The notes beneath the pieces are model-generated. The model was not told the origin of the DNA and did no database searches. It saw only the letters and a list, made by a program, of their open reading frames with translations. A program made the translations under genes and the position numbers. Positions 1 to 9,833 of a DNA stretch of 64,000 nucleotides are shown here, in pieces. Position 1 is the stretch's first letter. Each line of letters opens with the position of its first letter. Source of the DNA: Thermoleophilia bacterium (GTDB lineage Bacteria > Actinomycetota > Thermoleophilia > Gaiellales > Gaiellaceae); assembly GCA_025936995.1 (NCBI GenBank), contig JAICSH010000005.1:1-64000 (forward strand). The letters run 5' to 3'.

Positions 1-93
1 ATCGGCGTGCTGCGCAACCCGGTCGTCTCGTGGGAGGAGGGCCACGGCGAGCCGGCGCCGCCGCGCATCCGTCCCTGGGGCGACGACGCGTGA
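1..93 (+). CDS. 3' end of an upstream ORF (...IGVLRNPVVSWEEGHGEPAPPRIRPWGDDA*), product unknown
   Basis: Frame 1 is open from base 1 to TGA at 91-93, which overlaps the GTG start of the next gene. Confidence 0.55.
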   Translation: MGVLRNPVVSWEEGHGEPAPPRIRPWGDDA

Positions 94-1253
94 CCTGGCC
101 GAAGGACGACGCGAAGCTCGAGCGCGTTCGCGCGCTGATGGCGGACGAGGAGCTCGACGCGCTCGTCGTGCGGGCACCCGACAACGTTCTCTACCTCACG
201 AACTTCTGGGGGATGAAGGGCTACGACGCCTGCGTCTTCCCGCGCGAGGGAGACCCGGTGCTGATCACGATCGAAGCGTCGGAGGAGGACGCGGCACGGA
301 TGGCGTGGACGGGGGACGTGCGGCTGATCCGCGGCTACGACCCCGAGGATCCGCGCCCTCCGCTGGCGCGGACGCTCGACGCGGCCGTCGCCGCCGCGCG
401 CGACTACGAGCGCGTCGGGCTCGAGCTCTCGCTCGGCACGCAGGCCTCCGATCGCATGGTCGGCGAGCCCACGACGTTCACCTCGGCGTGGTTCGACGCC
501 TTTCCCGAGGCGGCGGACGCCACGCCTCTGCTCGTCCGCGCCCGCGCGCGCAAGACGGCGCAGGAGCTCGAGCGCCTGCGGCTCGCGAACGAGATCGCGG
601 CGACGGCGATGGAGCACGTCCGCGGGCTGCTCCGTCCCGGGGTGAAGGAGGCGGAGGCGGCTGCGCTGTGGCAGGGGTTCGTCCACGCCGAGGGCACGGG
701 TTGGCGCGGCAAGGTCGAGCTTGCGCTCCCGTTCTCCCTCGTCTGGGCGGGCCGCGGGATCAAGACGTTCACCGCGACCGGCGACCTGCCCGTCGTCGAG
801 GGAGAGCCCGTTTTGTTCGAGATCTGGGTCTGCGCCGACGGCTACTGGGCCGATCACACGAAGAACCTCGTCGTCGGCGAGTTGCGGCAGGACTACGCGG
901 AGCTCGAAGCTGCGCTCATGGAGGTCTACGAGACCGCGCTGCGGCGCATCCGGCCCGGCGCATCGATGGCCGACCTCGACCGCACCGTGCGGGAGGGGAT
1001 CGCCGCGATGGGCTATCCGGGCCAGCCGACACACCCGGTCTGCCACGGCGTCGGCGCGCGGGCGCACGAGCCGCCGTATCCCCATCAGGCCGGCGGCGGC
1101 GAATTCGAGGAGGGGATGGTGCTCGCCGTCGAGCCGGGCGCCTACTGGCCGGGCGGCGGCGGGCTGCGAGTCGAGGACAACTTCCACGTCACGGCCGACG
1201 GCGTCGAGAGGCTCTCCTCGTTCCCAGACGGGGTGGTCGCGTGTCCGACCTGA
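90..1253 (+). CDS. M24 family metallopeptidase (Xaa-Pro aminopeptidase-like)
   Basis: Pita-bread motifs with ligands present: ADHTKNLVVG, HPVCHGVGARAHEPPYP, VLAVEPGAYWPGGGGLRVEDNFHVT. GTG at 90 overlaps the upstream stop. Confidence 0.85.
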   Translation: MTWPKDDAKLERVRALMADEELDALVVRAPDNVLYLTNFWGMKGYDACVFPREGDPVLITIEASEEDAARMAWTGDVRLIRGYDPEDPRPPLARTLDAAVAAARDYERVGLELSLGTQASDRMVGEPTTFTSAWFDAFPEAADATPLLVRARARKTAQELERLRLANEIAATAMEHVRGLLRPGVKEAEAAALWQGFVHAEGTGWRGKVELALPFSLVWAGRGIKTFTATGDLPVVEGEPVLFEIWVCADGYWADHTKNLVVGELRQDYAELEAALMEVYETALRRIRPGASMADLDRTVREGIAAMGYPGQPTHPVCHGVGARAHEPPYPHQAGGGEFEEGMVLAVEPGAYWPGGGGLRVEDNFHVTADGVERLSSFPDGVVACPT

Positions 1254-2392
1254 TCTGGACCGGGTCGCTCAACGACCGCTACGCGATCCGCGGGCGGGTC
1301 GGGCTCTACGACACGACGCTGCGCGACGGCGAGCAGACGGTCGGCGTCGTCCTCTCTCCCGAGGAGAAGCTCGAGATCGCGCGGCTGCTCGACGGGCTGG
1401 GGATCGAGCGGATCGAGGCCGGCTTCCCGCGCGTCTCGGAGGACGACCGGCGCGCCGTCGAGCTCATCGCCGGCGCGGGCCTCGGCGCTGAGATCTGGGG
1501 CTTCTCGCGTGCTGTGCCCGCCGACCTCGAGCTCCTCGTCGAGCTCGGCGTCGAGGCTTCCGTGATCGAGTCGCCGATCTCCGACCTGAAGCTCGATGCG
1601 ATCGGCGTTTCGCGGGAGAAGATGCTCGAGCGCATCGCGAACGCCATGCGCTTCGCCGACGAGCACGGGATTCGGGCCGCCTTCTTCGGCGTCGACTCGA
1701 CCCGCGCCGAGCCGGACTTCTACCGGCAGGTGTACGAGACCGCGGTCGAGGCCGGCGCGAAGGAGGTCGCCGTCGTCGACACGCTCGGGATCGCCTCACC
1801 GGAGGCCGTGACGGACCTCGTCGGCGCGACGCTGCAGTACGTCGACGGGTTGCCGGTGCACTTCCACGGCCACGACGACTTCGGTCTCGGGACGGCCGCC
1901 GCGGTCGCCGCGGTGCGGGCGGGTGCGACCTGGATCCACGGCACGATCAACGGGATGGGCGAGCGCGCGGGGAACGCCGACCTCGGCGAGATCGCCATCG
2001 CGCTTCGTGCGCTCTACGGCGTCGAGACCGGCCTTCGTTTCGACCGGATCCGTGAGACGGCGGCGCGCGTGCAGGAACTTTCCGGCTACGGGCTCGCGCC
2101 GTGGAAGCCGCTCACCGGCGAGACGCTGTTCCGCCGCGAGTCGGGCGCCGTCGCGTCGCAGTTCCACGATCCGCCCTCGATCGAGCCGTACTCCTCCGAG
2201 CTCGTCGGCGCCGAGCGGGCGATCGTGCTCGGAAAGAAGAGCGGGCTCGACTCGATCCGGATCAAGGCGGAGGAGCTCGGACTCGACGTGCCGGAGGAGC
2301 GCCGCGCCGAGCTGCTAGCGAAGGTGAAGGAGCTCGGGACGCAGAAGCGCGGACTCGTCACCGACGACGAGTTCCGCAAGCTCGCGTCGTGA
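1241..2392 (+). CDS. HMGL/LeuA-type acyltransferase or lyase (homocitrate/isopropylmalate synthase-like)
   Basis: GLYDTTLRDGEQTVGV, HFHGHDDFGLGTA, GTINGMGERAGNADL; GTG at 1241 overlaps the M24 stop. Confidence 0.85.
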   Translation: MSDLIWTGSLNDRYAIRGRVGLYDTTLRDGEQTVGVVLSPEEKLEIARLLDGLGIERIEAGFPRVSEDDRRAVELIAGAGLGAEIWGFSRAVPADLELLVELGVEASVIESPISDLKLDAIGVSREKMLERIANAMRFADEHGIRAAFFGVDSTRAEPDFYRQVYETAVEAGAKEVAVVDTLGIASPEAVTDLVGATLQYVDGLPVHFHGHDDFGLGTAAAVAAVRAGATWIHGTINGMGERAGNADLGEIAIALRALYGVETGLRFDRIRETAARVQELSGYGLAPWKPLTGETLFRRESGAVASQFHDPPSIEPYSSELVGAERAIVLGKKSGLDSIRIKAEELGLDVPEERRAELLAKVKELGTQKRGLVTDDEFRKLAS

Positions 2393-2419
2393 TTGCCGCG
2401 GCGGTCGCCTGTCCGCTTT

Positions 2420-2452
2420 GGACACGTCCGGTACCAGGTACCGGCCGTGTCC
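2420..2452. repeat. REP-like palindrome copy 1 (GGACACGTCCGGTACC-A-GGTACCGGCCGTGTCC)
   Basis: 16-bp arms with one mismatch; near-identical copy ~115 bp downstream, including flanking sequence. Confidence 0.8.
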
Positions 2453-2534
2453 GTGACGGCCACGTCTGGATCTGACACGACCGCCGGATCCCGGGCTTGG
2501 AGCCGGGATGTCGGGCGCTGGGCTTGCCTGCTAC

Positions 2535-2567
2535 GGACACGTCCGGTACCAGGTTCCGGCCGTGTCC
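2535..2567. repeat. REP-like palindrome copy 2 (GGACACGTCCGGTACC-A-GGTTCCGGCCGTGTCC)
   Basis: Direct comparison with copy 1 at 2420-2452. Confidence 0.8.
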
Positions 2568-2586
2568 GCGACGGCCGTGTCCTGCG

Positions 2587-4209
2587 ATGATGCCGTCGGT
2601 GGCTGAGTACGACGCGGTGATCGTCGGGAGCGGCGTCAACTCGCTCGCCTGCGGCGCTCTGCTCGCGCGCGGCGGCTGGCGCGTTTGCGTGCTCGAGCGC
2701 AACGACTGGCTCGGCGGTGCGATCAAGACCGAAGAACTGACGGAGCCGGGCTTCCTCCACGACGCCTTCAGCGCCTGGCATCCGCTCTGGGTCGGCGGCG
2801 CAGCGCACGCCGAGCTCGGCACGGAGCTCGCGGCGCGCGGACTCGAGTACCTCAACACCGAGCTGCCGACCGCGACCGCGTTCCCGGACGGAGGCGCCGC
2901 GTTCCTCCTGCGGACGGCGGAGGGAAACGCGGAGGAGCTCGGGCCCGAGTGGCCGGGCGTGCTCGACCGCTTCTTCCCGAACGCGGAGCTCGCCTTCGGC
3001 GTGCTCGGCACCGAGCTCTGGTCGTCGGCGGGCCTCGCACTCGGGGCGAAGGCCGTGCGCCGTCTCGGCCGCGGGGGCGCGGCGGTCTTCCTCGGGGAGG
3101 TGCTGCAGTCGAGCCGCGACTGGCTCGAGACGACGTTCGCCGGGGAGCGCGCGCACGGCGTGCTCGCGCCGTGGGTGCTCCACACCGGCCTCGGCCCCGA
3201 CCAGGCGACGTCGGGCTTCATGACCCAGGTGATCGCGGTCGCCGTCCAGGAGGGCGGGATGCCCGTCCCGCGGGGCGGCGGCGCAAAGCTCGCGGAGGCG
3301 CTCGCCCGACTGATCCGGGATCACGGCGGCGTCTGCGAGACCGATCGCGACGTCGAGCGCGTGATCGTCCGCTCCGGTCGCGCGGTCGGCGTGCGCCTGA
3401 CCGACGGCGAGACGATCGAAGCGGAGCGCGCGGTGATCGCGAACGTGACGCCGACCCAGCTCCACGAGCGGCTGCTCGCCGACGCGGACGTGCCGGAGCC
3501 CGTCCGGGAGGGCGCGCGCCGCTTTCGCTACGGACGCGCGGAGATGCAGGTCCACTACGCGCTCTCCGAGCCGGTGCGCTGGGTGGGCGACGAACGCCTC
3601 GGCGGGACGGCGATCGTCCACGTCACGCCCGGGCTCGACGGCGTCTCGCGCGCGGTGAACGAGGCGGAGCGTGGGCTACTCCCGGCGGAGGCCACGATCG
3701 TCGCCGGCCAGCCCCTCACGCTCGATCCCTCGCGTGCGCCGGACGGCCGCGGTCTCCTCTGGATCCAGCTCCAGGAGCTGCCCTGGCGGATCAAGGGCGA
3801 CGCCGCGGGCGAGATCGACCCCGGCGATGGGCAGTGGACGGACGACCTACGTGAGCGCTACGCCGACCGGGTCCAGGCGCGTCTCGCCCGGCACATGCCG
3901 AACCTCGAGTCGTCGATCCTCAAGCGAGTCGCGCTCGGCCCGCACGATCTGCAGCGTGCGAACGTCAACCTCCGCCACGGAGATCCCTACGGCGGCGCGC
4001 TCGGCCTCGATCAGAACTTCCTGTGGCGGCCGTTCGGACGGAGCCCCGGCCACACGACGCCGATCGAGCGCCTGTGGCAGATCGGCGCGAGCACGTGGCC
4101 CGGCCCCGGCCTCGGCGGCGGCTCGGGAACGCTCGTGGCGCGCAAGCTCCTCGAGCCGCCGCTCACTCAGCGGGCAATCACGCGAGTCCGGGGGCTCGCG
4201 TCGAGGTAG
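2587..4209 (+). CDS. Phytoene dehydrogenase-related NAD(P)/FAD-dependent oxidoreductase
   Basis: N-terminal dinucleotide fold VIVGSGVNSLACGALLARGGWRVCVLERNDWLGG; C-terminal GGGSGTLVARKL. Confidence 0.85.
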   Translation: MMPSVAEYDAVIVGSGVNSLACGALLARGGWRVCVLERNDWLGGAIKTEELTEPGFLHDAFSAWHPLWVGGAAHAELGTELAARGLEYLNTELPTATAFPDGGAAFLLRTAEGNAEELGPEWPGVLDRFFPNAELAFGVLGTELWSSAGLALGAKAVRRLGRGGAAVFLGEVLQSSRDWLETTFAGERAHGVLAPWVLHTGLGPDQATSGFMTQVIAVAVQEGGMPVPRGGGAKLAEALARLIRDHGGVCETDRDVERVIVRSGRAVGVRLTDGETIEAERAVIANVTPTQLHERLLADADVPEPVREGARRFRYGRAEMQVHYALSEPVRWVGDERLGGTAIVHVTPGLDGVSRAVNEAERGLLPAEATIVAGQPLTLDPSRAPDGRGLLWIQLQELPWRIKGDAAGEIDPGDGQWTDDLRERYADRVQARLARHMPNLESSILKRVALGPHDLQRANVNLRHGDPYGGALGLDQNFLWRPFGRSPGHTTPIERLWQIGASTWPGPGLGGGSGTLVARKLLEPPLTQRAITRVRGLASR

Positions 4210-4222
4210 CGCGCGGCCGGGT

Positions 4223-4966
4223 TCAGCCCGCCGGATGGACCATCCATACGTTCGGCTCCACGTAGAGTCCCTCGTCGCGTTCGCGGTCTATCTCGACGGG
4301 CACAAGCGCGCCGGGTATGACGTAGGCCCCGGTCTCGGGAAACGCCATCTGCGTCCATTCCTCCCATTCGGCGACCGCGGCTGGGATGGTCGTCGATTGC
4401 GGTGCGACCTTCGCAATCTCGGCTCCGAGGCGCTCGTGCGTCCTCAGCCAGGGGTCGAAATGCGTCCCGTCGGGGCGGCGCCAGCTGTATCGCTCCATCG
4501 GAGTGAGCGGATAGCGGTCCTTCAGGGTCGGCCGGACCGGTGCGATCAGCGTGCCGAGGCCATGGTCGCGACCGATCTCGGCCATTCGCCGGATCATGCG
4601 AGCGCTCAGACTCTGACCCCGGTACTCGGGCGCAATCAGGATCTGCAGAGCGCAGAGCACGGTCGGCTCAGGAGCTCCCCCCGCGAAGCGTGCTTCGACG
4701 ACGGCGTCGAGCCCTGCATCGGGGAGGCTCGCAGCGCCTCCGTCCCACGACGCCGGAACCGCCATCCCCGCACCTACGACTTGCTCCCGTTCGTCATCCC
4801 ACGCGTAGAACTGGAACTCGGCGTCCTCGGCGATCACGCGCCCGAGGAAACGTTCCATGACGGGGTCGTGATACAGGGACTCGGGCCACAGGCTCCGCTC
4901 CTCGAGGCTTGCTGTGTGTGGGAGGCGGCCGGGCCGCTCGGCACGAGTCGGAAACTGCAACGCCAT
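4223..4966 (-). CDS. GNAT-like N-acetyltransferase
   Basis: ALQILIAPEYRGQSLSARMIRRMAEIGRDHGLGTLIAPVRP; the longer ORF upstream is spurious. Confidence 0.7.
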   Translation of the reverse strand: MALQFPTRAERPGRLPHTASLEERSLWPESLYHDPVMERFLGRVIAEDAEFQFYAWDDEREQVVGAGMAVPASWDGGAASLPDAGLDAVVEARFAGGAPEPTVLCALQILIAPEYRGQSLSARMIRRMAEIGRDHGLGTLIAPVRPTLKDRYPLTPMERYSWRRPDGTHFDPWLRTHERLGAEIAKVAPQSTTIPAAVAEWEEWTQMAFPETGAYVIPGALVPVEIDRERDEGLYVEPNVWMVHPAG

Positions 4967-4977
4967 CGGGCGACGGG

Positions 4978-6135
4978 CTAGTCCGGCTGGTCGCGGACGA
5001 GCTCCAGCGTCGCGCAGTGCAAGCCCGCGATCGCGAACTTGTGGCTCTCGGAGAAATCGACCTGGATCACCTCGACGCCGTGCTTCTCGAGCGCGCGAAG
5101 CACCGTCGGCGAGCCCGCGTTCATCACCACGCGGCCCGGCGAGAGGGTCACGCCGTTCAGCGCGAGATCCCAGTACTCCTCGACGGGCACCTCGATGATC
5201 TCGTAACCGCGCCGGATCAGCTCCCGCACAAAGCCGTAGTTGACGAGGTGCGGCGCAAGCAGCACCTTCCCCTCGTCCACGGTCAGCATGACCATGTCCA
5301 TGTGGGACGTGCCGATGTTGCCGTGGCCGGTCGTGTCGTACCACCCCGGGCTGTGGCACACGATCAGCTCGACGCCGAGGTTCGAGAGAACGAACTCGAG
5401 CTGGCGTAGCCCCTCCTCGTTCGCGACCACCGACTCGTTGAAGACGAACGTCTTCTCGTCGAGCCAGCGCCCGGCACCCGGCTCGCCGACGCCGGTGCCG
5501 TGGATCGTCAGGTAGACGGGCACCTGCAGCGCCGCCAGCACCTGCTGCCAGATCACCTCGCGGCCCTTCTGCCAGGAGCCGAGCCCGTAGCGGTGGACGA
5601 TCGCCCCGCCGTGGACGACGAGGCCGCCGCCGGCGAGCGTGACGAGGTTCTTGATCCAGCCGTAGGCGCCGATCGCGGGCACCGGCGGCTCGATGTAGTT
5701 GACGCGGACGCCGTTGTCGGCGAGCACCGCATAGTACTCGTCGAACTGCGCCTGCAGCCGGCCGAGGTCGGCGTTGCCCCCGGCCGACGAGTAGTAGTAC
5801 TGCCACTCCTCGGCGTACTCCGGCCGCACCTCGTTCTCGGACGGCCGGGAGACGACCACCTCGCGCAGCGTCCCGATTCCCTCGGCGCCCCACCGCCGGC
5901 CCCAGACCTGCTCGACCTCGTCGTAGAAGTCGCTCTCGTGGAGCATGTAGTTCCGGAGCGGCTTGCCCGGCTCGAACCACGGCAGCGCCTCGAGCACGGC
6001 GGCCTCGTCGTGGCCCTCCGCGGGCCGCGGAGACGAGTACTCGAGCTCGACGTCCCGGCCGTCCGCCATACGGACGCGGAACGGGACAAGCTCCCGGGTC
6101 GACTCCCCTGCGGACCGGTCCGACGTGGTTGCCAT
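4978..6135 (-). CDS. Amidinotransferase / arginine deiminase-fold protein
   Basis: GHGNIGTSHMDMVML and C-terminal GLHCATLEL supply the expected His and Cys; ATG at 6135. Confidence 0.8.
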   Translation of the reverse strand: MATTSDRSAGESTRELVPFRVRMADGRDVELEYSSPRPAEGHDEAAVLEALPWFEPGKPLRNYMLHESDFYDEVEQVWGRRWGAEGIGTLREVVVSRPSENEVRPEYAEEWQYYYSSAGGNADLGRLQAQFDEYYAVLADNGVRVNYIEPPVPAIGAYGWIKNLVTLAGGGLVVHGGAIVHRYGLGSWQKGREVIWQQVLAALQVPVYLTIHGTGVGEPGAGRWLDEKTFVFNESVVANEEGLRQLEFVLSNLGVELIVCHSPGWYDTTGHGNIGTSHMDMVMLTVDEGKVLLAPHLVNYGFVRELIRRGYEIIEVPVEEYWDLALNGVTLSPGRVVMNAGSPTVLRALEKHGVEVIQVDFSESHKFAIAGLHCATLELVRDQPD

Positions 6136-6146
6136 GTCGCTCCTTT

Positions 6147-6854
6147 CTAGAACGCGAAGATGCTCCGGCCGGCGAGCTCGACCTCGTAGATGTCGGTCGC
6201 CAGCTCCAGGTGGGCGTGCAATGCGACGGCGGCGCGGTCGGCATCGCGGGCCGCGCAGGCAGCGAGCAGCTCGTGGTCGAGCTCCGCGTGCCGGTCCTGC
6301 AGCGAGCCGCCGGGGCCCAGCAGCACGGGCCGGTACCGCTCGCAGCTGTCCCAGGCGGGACGGATCAGGCGCAGGAGCCAGCCGGAGCGCGCCGCCTCGT
6401 AGAGCGTGAAGTGGAACCCGGTGTGGGCCCGCACGGCCGCGCGCGCATCGCCGCCGCGGCGGGCGCCGTCGAGCTCGGCGAGATGCGAGCGGGCCGACTG
6501 CTCGTCCTGCGCGTCGAAGAGCTCGGCCGCGCGGCGGACGGCCATCGACTCCAGCGCGAGCCGGATCGAGAACAGCTCGCGCAGCTCCTCGATCTCCAGC
6601 GCCACGACCTTCGCGCCGTGATGCGGGACGTGCTCCGCCAGGCCGAGCGCCTCGAGCCGGCGCACCGCCTCGCGGATCGGCGAGATGCTCATCCCGAGCG
6701 AGCGGGCGAGATCCTCGAGCCGCAGCGGAGTGCCCGGCGTCAGCTCGCCGAGGATGATGGCCTCGCGCAGCCGCTCGAGCGCCGCCTCCGCCATCGTGCG
6801 GTGGCGCAACCCGTCGCCGCCCTGCGACAGTGTCGACTCCACGGTCGGCTCCAC
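6147..6854 (-). CDS. GntR family transcriptional regulator (FCD domain)
   Basis: LREAIILGELTPGTPLRLEDLARSLGMSISPIREAVRRLEALGL winged HTH with an FCD-like C-terminus. Confidence 0.9.
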   Translation of the reverse strand: MEPTVESTLSQGGDGLRHRTMAEAALERLREAIILGELTPGTPLRLEDLARSLGMSISPIREAVRRLEALGLAEHVPHHGAKVVALEIEELRELFSIRLALESMAVRRAAELFDAQDEQSARSHLAELDGARRGGDARAAVRAHTGFHFTLYEAARSGWLLRLIRPAWDSCERYRPVLLGPGGSLQDRHAELDHELLAACAARDADRAAVALHAHLELATDIYEVELAGRSIFAF

Positions 6855-6876
6855 GAAGATCGAGGGTGAACCACTC

Positions 6877-6891
6877 TTGATCAGATGTCAA
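6877..6891. promoter_or_regulatory. Candidate GntR operator TTGA-N7-TCAA in the divergent intergenic region
   Basis: TTGATCAGATGTCAA inverted repeat next to the gntR gene and upstream of the divergent operon. Confidence 0.35.
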
Positions 6892-6915
6892 ACGCATGCG
6901 ACGATCACCTCTCCG

Positions 6916-7827
6916 GTGCCGAGGGCCACACAGCAGCCACCGTTCTCGATCTCCCAGGTGAGCACGCTTGCCGCGAGCTTCGCCGACGACGTGCGCGCAT
7001 ATGCGGCCGCGGGCGTCGACGGGATCGGAGTCTGGGAGCTGAAGCTCGGCGATGGACCAGACGACGAGGAGCTCGAGCAGCTCGCAGCGAGCGGGCTCGG
7101 CTCCTCGTCTGCGGTGCCGATCGTTCCCTCGATCCTGCCGCTGCCGCTCCTGCCCGGTCCGGAGGCGCCCGAGGAGCGGATCGAGTCGCTCTGCGCCTCG
7201 GTTCACCGGCTCGCGGCGTTCGAGCCGGCGGCGATCATCTGCCTCACCGGACCCCCGGGGGAGCGCGACCCGGACGAGGCGAGGGGAACCGTCGTCGACG
7301 GCCTGCGCGCTGTCGCGCGAGAGGCCGAGAGCGCGGGAGTCCGGCTCGCCGTCGAGCCGTTCCAGCGCGAGGGGATCGAGGACTGGTCGATCATCGACAC
7401 CCTGAGCGAGGCTGCGCAGCTGATCGAGGAGGTCGGCAACGGAGCCGTCGGCATCCAGTTCGACGTCTGGCATCACTGGAACACGCCGGACGTGCTCGAG
7501 GAGATCCCGCGCCACGCGCACCTCATCGCGGGAGTCCATGTGGACGACTGGCGCGAGCCGACGCGCGGCTGGGCCGACCGCGTCCTCCCGGGCGAGGGCT
7601 CGGCAGACTTGCCCGCGCTGCTCGGCGTCTTAGACGACGTGGGGTGGGACGGGTTCTACGACCTCGAGATCTTCTCCGACAACGGCGCGTTCGGCACGTC
7701 GTATTCCGGCTCGCTCTGGGATCTCGACCCCGCCGAGCTCGTGCGCCGCGGTCGCGAGGCTTTCTACCGCTGTTGGTCGGAACGGAGGGTCACGGCGGAC
7801 GCCGTTGGCCGGAGAGGAGAGACATGA
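6916..7827 (+). CDS. Sugar phosphate isomerase/epimerase-like TIM barrel protein
   Basis: STLAASFADDVRAYAAAGVDGIGVWELKL, GIQFDVWHHWNTPD, GVHVDDWREPTRG, FYDLEIFSDNG. Start GTG 6916 or 6958. Confidence 0.8.
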   Translation: MPRATQQPPFSISQVSTLAASFADDVRAYAAAGVDGIGVWELKLGDGPDDEELEQLAASGLGSSSAVPIVPSILPLPLLPGPEAPEERIESLCASVHRLAAFEPAAIICLTGPPGERDPDEARGTVVDGLRAVAREAESAGVRLAVEPFQREGIEDWSIIDTLSEAAQLIEEVGNGAVGIQFDVWHHWNTPDVLEEIPRHAHLIAGVHVDDWREPTRGWADRVLPGEGSADLPALLGVLDDVGWDGFYDLEIFSDNGAFGTSYSGSLWDLDPAELVRRGREAFYRCWSERRVTADAVGRRGET

Positions 7828-9059
7828 GGGTAAGCAAGCGGGCGCGCTGGGCGCTCGTGATCGTTGCCGCTGCGGCACTCGTCCTCGCGGCGGCCGCGGC
7901 GGCTCGTACGAGCTCGTCGTCGGCCAAGAAGCCGATCGTCATCGGCTGGGCGTTCGACAACAAGGGCCCGATGCAGCCCTTCGACACACCTGCACTCGCG
8001 GCGGCGCAGCTCGAGGTCGCCAAGGTCAACAAGAAGGGTGTGGACGGGCGCAAGATCGTGATCAAGACCTGCAAGACCCAGGGCGACGACCCGACGACGT
8101 CGAAGACGTGTGCCGACAAGCTCATCAGCCAGGGCGCGAACGTCATCTTCACGACCTGCGACGTCGATCTCGCTTCGCCTGTCGTGCAGGAGTCGCTCAA
8201 GCACCATCTGCTGACGATCGCACCGTGCATCGGCACCGACCAGATGGGGCCGAAGCGGTTCGGCAAGGCGGGCAAGCTCGCGTACAGCTTCGGGAACGTC
8301 GCGCAGGACGAGGGCTCCGCGATGGCGCAGCTCGCCTGGAACAAGGGCTGGAAGACCGCCGACCTCGCGACGGACACCGTGATCGTCTACTTCAAGGCCG
8401 TCGTGACGGCGTTCAAGGCTCGCTTCAAGCAGCTCGGCGGCAAGATCAACTACGAGACGTCGTACCAGGATCCGGCGCTCCAGCAGGGGTCCACGAACTT
8501 CCACAACGCCGCGAGCGGCATCGAGCAGCATCCCGCGAAGGTGATCGTGACCGTGACGTCGGGCTCGTACGGCGCGCAGCTTCCGTTCATCACCGACCTG
8601 CGCACGGCCGGGGTCAACACGCCGATCCTGAACTCGTGGGCGGGTGACGGGACGTACTGGCTGCCCACGAGCGGCCCGAAGGTCACGAACTACTGGTACG
8701 TGACGTACGCGAACGCATTCGGCCACGACCCGAGTGCAGCGGTGAACAAGCTGGCCAAGACGCTCAGGGCCGCCAATCCGTTCAACGCCGCGACCGGCGG
8801 CTTCGTCACCGGGCCGGCCGCGATCGACGGGCTCGTCACCGCGATCAAGCGTGCGAACGGGTCGCTCCTCGGCTCGAAGCTCGCAGCGGTGATGGAGAAG
8901 TTCCACAAGGTGCCGACGCTCTCGGGCAATGTGAGCTTCTCGAAGAAGCTCCACTCGGTCTTCGGCCGCGAGTACCGCGTGGTCGAGATCAACAACAACA
9001 AGCCGATTGCGAAGGGCACCATCACTGCGAAGGTCGTGCCGAACAGCCCGGACGCCTAG
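7824..9059 (+). CDS. Branched-chain amino acid type ABC transporter substrate-binding protein
   Basis: Signal peptide, periplasmic-binding fold sequence, followed by LivG/F/H/M-like genes. Confidence 0.85.
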   Translation: MRVSKRARWALVIVAAAALVLAAAAAARTSSSSAKKPIVIGWAFDNKGPMQPFDTPALAAAQLEVAKVNKKGVDGRKIVIKTCKTQGDDPTTSKTCADKLISQGANVIFTTCDVDLASPVVQESLKHHLLTIAPCIGTDQMGPKRFGKAGKLAYSFGNVAQDEGSAMAQLAWNKGWKTADLATDTVIVYFKAVVTAFKARFKQLGGKINYETSYQDPALQQGSTNFHNAASGIEQHPAKVIVTVTSGSYGAQLPFITDLRTAGVNTPILNSWAGDGTYWLPTSGPKVTNYWYVTYANAFGHDPSAAVNKLAKTLRAANPFNAATGGFVTGPAAIDGLVTAIKRANGSLLGSKLAAVMEKFHKVPTLSGNVSFSKKLHSVFGREYRVVEINNNKPIAKGTITAKVVPNSPDA

Positions 9060-9062
9060 GGC

Positions 9063-9833
9063 TTGACGGCGGTCTCGGAGAGCGAGACGCACGCGAGGTC
9101 CGGAGGATCGCTCCGGGCCTCCGCCGTCTCGCGTTCGTTCGCGGGGGTCCAGGCACTCCGCGACGTCTCGCTCGAGCTACCGCAGGGCAAGGTGGTCGGC
9201 CTGATCGGGCCGAACGGCGCGGGCAAGTCGACGCTCGTCAACGTCCTCAGCGGCTTCGACCGGCCGACGAGCGGACGCGTGCTGCTCGAGGACCGGGACG
9301 TGACCCGGTGGCCTGCGTTCCGGCGCGGGCGACACGGGCTTGCGCGGACGTTCCAGCACAGTCACGCCTTTCGCGGCCTCTCGGTGCGGGAGAACGTCGA
9401 GGTCTCCGCGCTTGGGGTCGGCGCGTCGCAACGCGAGGCGGCGCGCCGGGCACGGGAGCTGCTCGCGCTGCTCGCGCTCGACGAGTACGGAGACCGTCCC
9501 GCGGGCTCGCTCGCGCACGGCGACGAGCGCCGGCTCGGCGTCGCGCGGGCGCTCGCGACGGAACCGCGCTTCGTGCTGATGGACGAGCCGGCGGCGGGCC
9601 TGCCCGAGGCGGAGGTGCCGCGCTTCGCGACCGCGGTCGGCGTGATCCGCGACCGCGGGGCGGGCGTCCTCCTCGTCGACCACAATGTCGCCCTCGTGCT
9701 GGAGGTCTGCGAGCGGATCCACGTGCTCGACCAGGGGAAGACGCTCGCCGAGGGGACGCCGCAGGAGATCCGCGCCCACCTCGGCGTCGCCGCGGCCTAC
9801 CTCGGCGAGAGCGCTGCCGAGGATCTCGAATGA
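9063..9833 (+). CDS. Liv-type ABC transporter ATP-binding protein (LivG-like)
   Basis: GLIGPNGAGKSTLVNVLSG, VLMDEPAAGL; TTG start. Confidence 0.88.
   Translation: MTAVSESETHARSGGSLRASAVSRSFAGVQALRDVSLELPQGKVVGLIGPNGAGKSTLVNVLSGFDRPTSGRVLLEDRDVTRWPAFRRGRHGLARTFQHSHAFRGLSVRENVEVSALGVGASQREAARRARELLALLALDEYGDRPAGSLAHGDERRLGVARALATEPRFVLMDEPAAGLPEAEVPRFATAVGVIRDRGAGVLLVDHNVALVLEVCERIHVLDQGKTLAEGTPQEIRAHLGVAAAYLGESAAEDLE

Noticed and set aside
2086-3621. 511-aa minus-strand ORF opposite the FAD oxidoreductase and HMGL-like gene
   Set aside because: Low-complexity Arg/Ala/Glu composition and no domain; a GC-rich shadow of well-supported plus-strand genes. The same applies to most long antisense or alternative-frame ORFs in the track.
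4967-6244. N-terminal extension of the acetyltransferase ORF through the amidinotransferase gene
   Set aside because: Frame-shadow sequence; ATG 4966 gives a complete GNAT-like protein and the other frame contains the amidinotransferase.
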